From the NCBI GenBank assembly GCA_964628065.1, contig CAZVLM010000006.1, positions 1 through 36,998 of the forward strand: a stretch of 36,998 nucleotides of DNA. The letters run 5' to 3'. Origin of the DNA: CAIXMG01 sp964628065. GTDB lineage: Bacteria > Patescibacteriota > Minisyncoccia > Phycocordibacterales > UBA1006. Both the position numbers and the translations under genes were made by a program. Of the stretch, positions 29,811 through 36,381 are shown piece after piece. Under the pieces are notes generated by a model, which saw only the letters and a program-made list of their open reading frames with translations, ran no database searches and was not told where the DNA came from. Positions within the stretch are counted from its first letter, which is position 1. Each line of letters starts with the position of its first letter.

Positions 29811-30677
29811 ATGGAATATTTTATTCACATCGGAATCATTTTCTCTATCTACGGCATTCTGGCATTGTCGCTTAACCTTGTTGTGGGATATACGGGACTT
29901 TTATCGCTAGCACATGCAGCACTGTACGGAATCGGAGCATACACCGTAGCACTTTTTTCTACGAAGCTCGGTATCGGATTTTTCCCAAGCGTTTTGATCG
30001 GTATGGCACTTTCTGCGGTTGTTGCGCTCGTAATAGGAATTGCGGTTTCACGATTTAGAGACGACTTCTACGTCCTCGCAACCCTTGGAATGACGGTTAT
30101 CGTGGGAAACTTGTTCCTGAACCTGCAAAGCGTTACGCGCGGACCACTCGGAATTCCTGGCATTGCCCGACCAAGCATCGGATCATTTGTCTTTTCAGAA
30201 AACATTTACTTCTTCATTCTTGCGCTGGTAATACTTGGACTTGTATATCTGATTGCTCAGTACATTACCAAATCATCATTCGGCCGGGTTCTGAAATCGA
30301 TCCGCGAGGATGAGAACGCGCTCCAAGTATTCGGATACAAAACGCATTACTTCAAGCTTTTGATCTTCATGATCGCGGGAGCACTTGCTGCCCTTGCCGG
30401 AGGACTGTACGCCTCATACATTACATTCATCGACCCCTACACATTCTCGATCGCTGAATCCATCCTCATGGTTTCAATCATTATCCTCGGAGGACTTGCA
30501 AACAACAGAGGAGCTATTCTCGGGGCACTCATCCTCGTCATCCTTCCCGAAGCGTTGCGATTTGTCGGATTCCCATCGGACATTGCCGCGCAGATGAGAC
30601 AGGTGATTTATGGATTGTTGCTCGTGCTACTGATGATTTATCGACCGCAGGGGATGATTGGGGAGTATAAGTTATAG
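29811..30677 (+). CDS. livM: Branched-chain-type ABC permease, LivM
   Basis: 288 residues, eight or so membrane segments. LivM features: LSLNLVVGYTGLLSLAHAALYGIGAYTVAL, coupling loop SSFGRVLKSIREDENALQVFGYKTHYFKL and IIILGGLANNRGAILGALILVILPEALRF. It lacks any fused ATPase. It starts 27 bases after livH and is its partner. The usual livG and livF ATPase genes do not follow here and are not in the window. Confidence 0.94.
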   Translation: MEYFIHIGIIFSIYGILALSLNLVVGYTGLLSLAHAALYGIGAYTVALFSTKLGIGFFPSVLIGMALSAVVALVIGIAVSRFRDDFYVLATLGMTVIVGNLFLNLQSVTRGPLGIPGIARPSIGSFVFSENIYFFILALVILGLVYLIAQYITKSSFGRVLKSIREDENALQVFGYKTHYFKLLIFMIAGALAALAGGLYASYITFIDPYTFSIAESILMVSIIILGGLANNRGAILGALILVILPEALRFVGFPSDIAAQMRQVIYGLLLVLLMIYRPQGMIGEYKL

Positions 30678-30713
30678 GATAAAGAAATAATAAAGAAAAT
30701 CCTTAAATTAGAA

Positions 30714-30742
30714 TTGACTGGAATATCTTTTTAAGTTAAGAT
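30714..30742 (+). promoter_or_regulatory. Promoter of small RNA D
   Basis: TTGACT (30714-30719), 17-base spacer, TAAGAT (30737-30742). Confidence 0.75.
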
Positions 30743-30748
30743 CGTTAC

Positions 30749-30837
30749 GTGCTTGCGAGGGTAAAATCTCTATCGGCATTGAAGCTGGTGGCAAGCATAA
30801 TAAAAAACCTCTCGTTTGGAGGGATTTTTTATTTAAG
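30749..30837 (+). ncRNA. Candidate small RNA D with three-way junction
   Basis: About 88 nt between a good promoter and a terminator-like hairpin (AAAAACCTC and GGAGGGATTTTTT, imperfect). The first 48 nt fold neatly: GTGCTTGC with GCAAGCAT closes a junction, with arms GAGG-GTAAAA-TCTC and CGGC-ATTGAA-GCTG. An open GTG frame (VLARVKSLSALKLVASI) starts at its 5' end, so a leaderless small peptide is the alternative. No known class recognised. Confidence 0.5.
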
Positions 30838-31182
30838 TTTTTCATCCATAATACTAAAAAAGTGTTTTGGGCCATTGCCAATCCGTCTTATTACGACAGT
30901 AACGTCTCTTTTGCCAACTCTTTTACATAAACCCCAAAAGGTTACGTGCCCTGACTTTCTTAATTCTGTGAGAATAGCCTTATCTTGAATAATCCCCTCA
31001 GCGTACGCAAGGAGCTTCATTCTGCGGTAGATCTCATTCGCTGGTCGAAATTTTCGCCCTTTTCTTATAAGGTGCTCATATCCCGAGTTATAGAAATACA
31101 CCGTCTCGTTACCTAAAACAGGACAGCTCAGGGGCTTTAATTTCTTATATTCGCGGATTGCTTTTTCATGCAGACTTTTCAT
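30829..31182 (-). CDS. Hypothetical protein, possible nuclease-like fold
   Basis: 117 residues, basic, soluble. The pattern ETVYFYNSGYEHLIRKGRKFRPANEIYRRMKLLAYAEGII, then VVIRRIGNGPKHFFSIMDEK resembles small barnase/EndoU/ColicinE5-type (PBECR-like) domains, in which His, Arg and a final F-S motif recur. I am not certain of this. Start at 31182 from TGC-TATGCT 8 bases upstream (leaderless). It converges on small RNA D. Confidence 0.6.
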   Translation of the reverse strand: MKSLHEKAIREYKKLKPLSCPVLGNETVYFYNSGYEHLIRKGRKFRPANEIYRRMKLLAYAEGIIQDKAILTELRKSGHVTFWGLCKRVGKRDVTVVIRRIGNGPKHFFSIMDEKLK

Positions 31183-31190
31183 GACAAAAA

Positions 31191-31199
31191 AGCATAGCA
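31191..31199 (-). promoter_or_regulatory. Promoter of the gene at 30829, leaderless
   Basis: Minus strand TGC-TATGCT, 8 bases before the ATG. Confidence 0.55.
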
Positions 31200-31240
31200 A
31201 ACGCCAATAAAGAAACTTTCAGGAAAAAATAAAGTGGTTT

Positions 31241-31249
31241 TGGTATACT
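31241..31249 (+). promoter_or_regulatory. Promoter of SBP D, leaderless
   Basis: TGG-TATACT, 6 bases before the ATG at 31256. Confidence 0.65.
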
Positions 31250-31255
31250 AAACAT

Positions 31256-32351
31256 ATGAATAAACAATCATGGATTTTCATAGGATTACTAGTAGCGGCA
31301 CTTATTGTAATTAGTATTTTCGTAGAGCGACCGACTAAAAATACGATAGGGGGCGGGGCCGATTAAGATTGGATTTGTGCTTCCTCTCACGGGCATCTAT
31401 GCAGCCTACGGTGAAGAATTCAAACGAGGAGCCGAGGTCGCAATGGACGAAATTACTAATCAAAAGCCTGAGATCATTTTTGAGGACAGCGCTCTCGAGG
31501 TAAAGAAAGCGACGAATGCCGTCGTAAAACTTGTTCAGCAAGACAAAGTTGATTCTATTGTTGTATCAGCTTACATGGAAGCTGCGGCAACGCACCAGAT
31601 CAGCGATGCAAAGAATATTCCTATGCTGGTACTTTGGGATTCAAATAAGCAACTTGAAGATATGGGAGACTACGTCTTCGCAAGCGGTCCATGGACGCCT
31701 GCATCAGGCGAAGTAACGGCAAACTTTGCAACAGAAACATTGAAAGTAAAAACTGCAGCTGCATTCGGATATAAGCAAGAATGGTCACTCGCTGTAACTG
31801 ATTCATTTGAAGAGCAATTTAATAAGAATGGTGGAAAATTCATTTATAAATCATTCTCAGCTCCAGGAAATCTAGACTACCGAACCGAGCTTTTCAAGAT
31901 CAAGGAAATGAATCCTGATGTGGTCTATATGACTACTGAAGATATGTTCGTTGCCGTAAAACAACTTAGAGAAGCAGGATATAAAGGATACATTGTAAGC
32001 TCTGACACACTTGATGACGAGCTTGCGCGAAACAATCCTGGATTATTTGAAGGAATTTACGAATCTCTCGTAGCTGATCCTGCAACAAAGCAAACCGATC
32101 ACTACATCGATCTGTATAAAAAGAAATTCGGCTTCGAACCAAAGAAACTTCTCTACGGAACATGGGGATACGACGCGGTATGGCTCATGTACAACGCATC
32201 AAAGAATCCAAATTCCATCAAGGACGGACTCTACGCAACCCAGAATTACGGAGGTGCTTCAGGAACAATCGGATTTACCCCAGAGGGAAGCTCGAAAGCT
32301 ATTCCAGTTATGTTTGTGATTAAGGGAGGGAAGATTGAGAGAGTTAAGTAA
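31256..32351 (+). pseudogene. Substrate-binding protein (SBP D), frameshifted
   Basis: A LivK/Peripla_BP_6 gene whose first 36 codons (MNKQSWIFIGLLVAALIVIS, anchor helix) end at TAA 31364-31366. The rest of the protein continues in another frame from about 31359 (PIKIGFVLPLTGIYAAYGEEFKRGAEVAMDEI) to the normal end (IGFTPEGSSKAIPVMFVIKGGKIERV). Removing one G from the run of five at 31349-31353 joins the frames as NTIGAGPIKIGF, exactly where the sister proteins have their linker. The rest is intact, so this is either a sequencing error, a phase-variable switch or a very recent mutation. Confidence 0.85.
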
Positions 32352-32383
32352 ACATAAAACCGCCACTGGCGGTTTTATGTTTG
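32351..32383. terminator. Bidirectional terminator between SBP D and SBP E
   Basis: AAACATAAAACCGCC-ACT-GGCGGTTTTATGTTT, a perfect 15-base-pair stem. Confidence 0.88.
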
Positions 32384-32387
32384 ATAC

Positions 32388-33476
32388 TTATTTAGCAATT
32401 GGAACAAATTTCCAAGCCCCTCCTTTTACGTCTCCATTCTCATCGAATGAATACGTTGTAGCGTACCCTTTGTAGTTTGTCTTAGTATGGATGTAGTCTT
32501 TAAGATCCATCTCTTTCTTATTCTGAATTGCATCTACCAAGATCATCAGAGCATCGTATCCTCGATCTGCAAACGTATTCGGCTTTGTTCCATAACGAGC
32601 TTCATATGCCTTTTCAAACGATCCATCTGACTCAGGAGTGATATCGTAAAGATTTTCAAGGGAAGTATTTCCAAGAAGACCTTCAGAGACTACTCGGCGG
32701 AGACTCGTATCTGTCGCAATGATTGGAACCATGAGACCTTGCTGGCGAGCTCCATTCACAAGTTTTGAAATTCCCTGGTCGTCGAAGATTGAAAAGATGA
32801 TCACATCAGGCTTCTGCTGCTTTATTTTCGTAAGCACTGACGGCATAGACGCGGCTTCTGATCCGAAAGGAACCTGCTCCTTGATAACAATCTCCGCTCC
32901 GTTCGCAGCTGCAGATTCGGCAAGAGGAGCCAGGATGCTTCCTGACCAAGCATCATCATTTCCGATAAACGCGATCTTCTTTATGTTCTTTTCTTTTATG
33001 AAAGCTGTAAACTCATCTTTCATAAGCGCATTCTTAATTGAACCATGGAAAAGATATTCACTCTTCCCGTTAACTACTTCTGTCGTGGTAACCGGCATTA
33101 CCGATACGATCTTCAATCGATCAATAACTGGCACAGCCGCATCCCCAAGGAATGACCAAGTCGGACCGATAATCGCCTGAACATTTCGCACCGAAAGGGC
33201 GTTGATGGCACTTACCGTATCGGCACTTTCAGTCTTGTCGTCTTCGTAGACAACCTCCACGGAAACACCTTTCTTTGAAAGCTCTTCTTTTGCAAATTCA
33301 ATTCCTTGCTTGAGGGCTTCGCCGTCGGCTGATGCTCCTCCGGTAAGCGACAGCACAGCACCGATTTTGATCACCTCTGAATTATGAGGAGTGATTGGCT
33401 TTTTTAGTGTAACTATTAATATTACTGCTAAAATAATCGCAAAAACTCCGATCCATATAGCTTTGGTATTTTTCAT
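32388..33476 (-). CDS. ABC transporter substrate-binding protein (SBP E)
   Basis: 362 residues, LivK/Peripla_BP_6 family. Anchor helix at about 7-24, no lipobox. Motifs: IKIGAVLSLTGGASADGEALKQGIEFAKEELSKKG, VVYEDDKTESADTVSAINAL, IIGPTWSFLGDAAVPVID and YSFDENGDVKGGAWKFVPIAK. GPTW in the pocket region is shared with SBP F, so these two form a subgroup. Divergent from the regulator at 33574 with only 97 bases between them. Confidence 0.93.
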   Translation of the reverse strand: MKNTKAIWIGVFAIILAVILIVTLKKPITPHNSEVIKIGAVLSLTGGASADGEALKQGIEFAKEELSKKGVSVEVVYEDDKTESADTVSAINALSVRNVQAIIGPTWSFLGDAAVPVIDRLKIVSVMPVTTTEVVNGKSEYLFHGSIKNALMKDEFTAFIKEKNIKKIAFIGNDDAWSGSILAPLAESAAANGAEIVIKEQVPFGSEAASMPSVLTKIKQQKPDVIIFSIFDDQGISKLVNGARQQGLMVPIIATDTSLRRVVSEGLLGNTSLENLYDITPESDGSFEKAYEARYGTKPNTFADRGYDALMILVDAIQNKKEMDLKDYIHTKTNYKGYATTYSFDENGDVKGGAWKFVPIAK

Positions 33477-33484
33477 ATAAGTAA

Positions 33485-33513
33485 ATAATAGCAGGGAATT
33501 GTTGACATGTCAC
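33485..33513 (-). promoter_or_regulatory. Promoter of SBP E, leaderless
   Basis: Minus strand GTGACA (33508-33513), 17-base spacer, TGC-TATTAT (33485-33490), 8 bases before the ATG. Its -35 lies in the palindrome TGACATGTCA (33503-33512), which also holds the -35 TTGACA of the opposite strand. Confidence 0.65.
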
Positions 33514-33534
33514 TTTTTCATTGCATATTAATAT

Positions 33535-33559
33535 ATTTTTAAACTTTTTGTTTAAAAAT
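33535..33559. promoter_or_regulatory. Operator candidate of the HTH regulator
   Basis: ATTTTTAAAC-N5-GTTTAAAAAT, perfect 10-base arms, ending 2 bases before the regulator's -10. Confidence 0.7.
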
Positions 33560-33567
33560 GATAAGCT
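33559..33567 (+). promoter_or_regulatory. Promoter of the HTH regulator, leaderless
   Basis: TGA-TAAGCT, 6 bases before the ATG. A second upstream promoter TTGACA-N18-TATTAA (33502-33531) is possible. Confidence 0.55.
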
Positions 33568-33573
33568 AACCAT

Positions 33574-34401
33574 ATGATACTTGGACGAAAGAAAGCGCTA
33601 CATGATCATATTATCGAGTGCTTATTAATAAAGCCCCTTACCGTCTTAGAACTACAGCAAGTACTTTTTTTAAATAAGATGCGTCCCACCATTCAGGGTA
33701 TTTATAAAACACTCCGCGACCTTGTCCAAAACGACATCGTTGTAAAGCAAAAGCAACATTACTCTATAAGCAACGTGTGGCGAGAAAAGGCAGCGAATCT
33801 TTTTGCGGCAAAAAGTAGATTCCGCCTTTCCGAAGGCGAAGATGTGACGTATCGTTTTAGAAGACTCGAGCATCTGGACGCATTCTGGAAGCATACATTG
33901 GCCGACATTGGACTTGAGACAAATCATTATCCCATTTTCCATTTCACTCCACACCAGTTCTGGTCGCTTGTTCCCGGAAGAAAAGGCAGTGAACATGAAT
34001 ATTACGCAGACCTTGAACGAAGCAAGATTCTGGCGTACACCATTGTCGGAGGAAATGACCCTTGCGACAAAATAGTGCGCAACTCTCTGCGAACCAATTT
34101 TCATCAAATTTTTCTTGATCCCCTTATTAATTTCAATCGAAGGGATCATATTTCATCCATTGGCAATTATGTTCTTACTACTCGAATTTCGCCGAGGCTC
34201 GCTAAACAGATTGATGATGTCTATCGCTCAACATTGGATGAAGAATCACTTTCAATAAAGTTAGGCCTTCTTTTCCAAAAACCTGGAATTATTACTCTCA
34301 TTGTAGAGAACAATCATCAAAAAGCCTTTTCCATTCGCAAAAAGCTTTCCACAAATTTTCATATACCACTCGAGATAAGAAAGCGAATTAATTTACTCTA
34401 A
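33574..34401 (+). CDS. Winged-helix regulator divergent from SBP E
   Basis: 275 residues. The N-terminal winged helix (about 5-70) has ALHDHIIECLLIKPLTVLELQQVLFLNKMRPTIQGIYKTLRDLVQNDIVVKQKQHYSI. The rest is a mixed alpha/beta region I do not recognise (RLEHLDAFWKHTLADIGLETNHYPIFHFTPHQFWSLVPGRKGSEHEYY), rich in His and Trp like the C-terminus of TrmB2, possibly for ligand sensing. It is not a clear TrmB. The inverted repeat before its -10 suggests autoregulation, and the 97-base divergent region suggests control of SBP E. Confidence 0.7.
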   Translation: MILGRKKALHDHIIECLLIKPLTVLELQQVLFLNKMRPTIQGIYKTLRDLVQNDIVVKQKQHYSISNVWREKAANLFAAKSRFRLSEGEDVTYRFRRLEHLDAFWKHTLADIGLETNHYPIFHFTPHQFWSLVPGRKGSEHEYYADLERSKILAYTIVGGNDPCDKIVRNSLRTNFHQIFLDPLINFNRRDHISSIGNYVLTTRISPRLAKQIDDVYRSTLDEESLSIKLGLLFQKPGIITLIVENNHQKAFSIRKKLSTNFHIPLEIRKRINLL

Positions 34402-34403
34402 GT

Positions 34404-34427
34404 AAAAAAGCCCTACAAAGGCTTTTT
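34404..34427. terminator. Bidirectional terminator
   Basis: AAAAAGCC and GGCTTTTT around CTACAAA, between the converging regulator and methyltransferase. Confidence 0.75.
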
Positions 34428-35177
34428 GAATTTAAAAACAAGAGTGGGGGCTATCTTTTGAACCTTATCCCAGTCATAGTAAGCACGCAGATCGGGATCA
34501 TCAGTACTGTATTGTACGGGCTTAGCCTCAAAATAATCTTCGAGATTAAATCCTACTTTCTTTGCGGTTCTTATCCATGTTTGCGGAAGCCTGCAGATAA
34601 CCGTTGCGTTGCCACCAAACCAGTCTTGAAGTTCTTTCACGTAGTCCTCATAGGGGGCGCCTTCTAACTTAAAGGTATTGTCATCCTTGTTAAAAATCGA
34701 TCGAGTAAAGAGAGGATTCTCAAAACTTGTTATAAACATGCCGCCGGGTTTTAGATAGGAATAGATATTTGAAAGCGTCACTTCAAGATCCTGCGTCCAA
34801 CCAACTCCATATATTGAAAATGCTATGTCTATTGTCTCGGGAAAAATATCAACCTTCTCTTCCATTCGCGAATGAAACAACGCAACTTTTCCAGATTCTA
34901 GCGCCTCTTTATTAAGTTCAGAAGCAAAATTGATTTGCGTTTCAGAAAAATCTAAGCCGTAGACTTTCTCTGCCCCATTCTTTATTAAGTAATTAATTGA
35001 ATGACCACTCCCGCATGCAATCTCAAAAAAAGCCTTACCTGATATTTCTCCAATAAGTCCTGGATTATTAACTTCTTCGCTCAGAGCTCCCCAAATAGGC
35101 AGCGCGCCACCGCCATAGAAATATTTTGCGGCTTGATTCCAAGCCTCTTTATTTTGTCTCAAGATATTCTCGTTCAT
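34413..35177 (-). CDS. Class I SAM-dependent methyltransferase
   Basis: 254 residues. SAM motif I is FFEIACGSG (50-58), strand-2 VYGLDFSE, motif II IDIAFSIYGVGWTQDLE, and YLKPGGMFITSFENP. An aromatic C-terminal part follows. It resembles SmtA/Methyltransf_11 small-molecule enzymes; substrate unknown. Transcribed alone from TGT-TACCAT 6 bases upstream, just after the SBP F terminator. It is the third methyltransferase of the window and the second next to an SBP. Confidence 0.85.
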   Translation of the reverse strand: MNENILRQNKEAWNQAAKYFYGGGALPIWGALSEEVNNPGLIGEISGKAFFEIACGSGHSINYLIKNGAEKVYGLDFSETQINFASELNKEALESGKVALFHSRMEEKVDIFPETIDIAFSIYGVGWTQDLEVTLSNIYSYLKPGGMFITSFENPLFTRSIFNKDDNTFKLEGAPYEDYVKELQDWFGGNATVICRLPQTWIRTAKKVGFNLEDYFEAKPVQYSTDDPDLRAYYDWDKVQKIAPTLVFKFKKPL

Positions 35178-35183
35178 AATTTC

Positions 35184-35192
35184 ATGGTAACA
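35184..35192 (-). promoter_or_regulatory. Promoter of the methyltransferase, leaderless
   Basis: Minus strand TGT-TACCAT, 6 bases before the ATG. Confidence 0.5.
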
Positions 35193-35215
35193 CAAAAACC
35201 GCTTGGGCGGTTTTT
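35193..35215 (-). terminator. Terminator of SBP F
   Basis: Minus strand AAAAACCGCC-CAA-GCGGTTTTTG right after the SBP F stop. Confidence 0.8.
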
Positions 35216-35216
35216 A

Positions 35217-36299
35217 CTACTGAACTATTTCTTTTCCACCAACAACCTTATAAATGTCGTAGAGTTGCTTATCTGACGCAATGCCATGCACCGCATCAAA
35301 TGTAATCATCCCATACGATGCCGTATCTAGAGACGAAGGGACCTTTCCATCTTTCTTCGCCTTAACGATAAGCATTACCGCATCATATGCTTGTGAAGCA
35401 GAGAAGTCTGGCTTTGATCCAAACTTAGCCTCGTATTTCTTAACAAATGATTCACTCGCAGTCTTTGGTTTGATTGAGTAATAATCGTTTACAAGCGACA
35501 GATCGTTCGAATCAACTGATAAGTATTCCTTAATATTTGTACCGATTCTCATTACGGACTTATCAAATCGCTGGTTGATATACTGATATGCTTTATTCGC
35601 TACAGCAGGATCGTATGAAGCAATCATTATCGCTTCGGGCTTCAGAGCATACTGTTTTTCAAGTGTAGGCTTTGGATCAGATCCATAGTTCGCATACTCA
35701 ATCGAAAGTACTTTGATGCCAGCATTTTCCAATCGAGGCTTGAGCAAATCCATGAATGTCGTAAAGTAAGCATCGTTCAGTGCAAGGATTGCAACTGACT
35801 TCTTTCCGCTATCCTTTAGGATTTTTGTATACATGTCAGCATCATGCTCTGTTCGATACCAAAGAGAGTAGAGGTTTGAAAGATTATCAGGCTGCTGGAT
35901 CGTGGTAGCGTTCGCAGAAGGGGTCACCATCAGCACTTCTTTATCTTTGATTAGCTTCTGGGCTCCAGGATAAGAATCAAGCCATGTTGGACCAATGATG
36001 TACTTAACACCATCAATGCTCGTAAGTTTCTGAACCGCTGAAAGAGTTCCTTTCGACGATGAGAAGGTATCTTCATATACAACTTGAACATTTTCTTTTC
36101 CTAATTCTTCTATTGCAAGTTCAATTCCTTGTCGTTCTTGCGCGCCCCATGCCGCAGCATCGCCCGTAAGCGCGAGAGCAGCGCCGATCTTAACAGGTTC
36201 AACAGCAGCCAATTTATCAACTTGAGGCTTTTTAAGTAATAACACTGCAACTATCACAATAATAACAATCCCTAGTCCGATTAAAATCTTTTTGTTCAT
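35217..36299 (-). CDS. ABC transporter substrate-binding protein (SBP F)
   Basis: 360 residues, LivK/Peripla_BP_6 family. Anchor helix at about 5-22 (MNKKILIGLGIVIIVIVAV), no lipobox. Motifs: VKIGAALALTGDAAAWGAQERQGIELAIEELGKE, VVYEDTFSSSKGTLSAVQKL, IIGPTWLDSYPGAQKLI, and ITFDAVHGIASDKQLYDIYKVVGGKEIV. The pocket GPTW is shared with SBP E. The N-terminal anchor is nearly the same as SBP A, so SBP A, E and F appear to be recent relatives. No regulator is next to it. Confidence 0.92.
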   Translation of the reverse strand: MNKKILIGLGIVIIVIVAVLLLKKPQVDKLAAVEPVKIGAALALTGDAAAWGAQERQGIELAIEELGKENVQVVYEDTFSSSKGTLSAVQKLTSIDGVKYIIGPTWLDSYPGAQKLIKDKEVLMVTPSANATTIQQPDNLSNLYSLWYRTEHDADMYTKILKDSGKKSVAILALNDAYFTTFMDLLKPRLENAGIKVLSIEYANYGSDPKPTLEKQYALKPEAIMIASYDPAVANKAYQYINQRFDKSVMRIGTNIKEYLSVDSNDLSLVNDYYSIKPKTASESFVKKYEAKFGSKPDFSASQAYDAVMLIVKAKKDGKVPSSLDTASYGMITFDAVHGIASDKQLYDIYKVVGGKEIVQ

Positions 36300-36349
36300 A
36301 TTCTTTAGGTTATGGGTAATGATATTATCATACCTTTTTATAAGGAAAA

Positions 36350-36374
36350 CAAAAAACCGCCTTTGGGACGGCTT
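36350..36374 (-). terminator. Terminator of the ketoacyl synthase gene
   Basis: Minus strand AAAGCCGTCCC-AAA-GGCGGTTTTTTG (one mismatch). Confidence 0.7.
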
Positions 36375-36381
36375 TAAGCCT

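Noticed and set aside
30749..30988. 79-residue protein starting at GTG 30749
   Set aside because: It overlaps the 3' half of the gene at 30829 in antisense and passes through the terminator. Only the first 17 or so codons could be a peptide.
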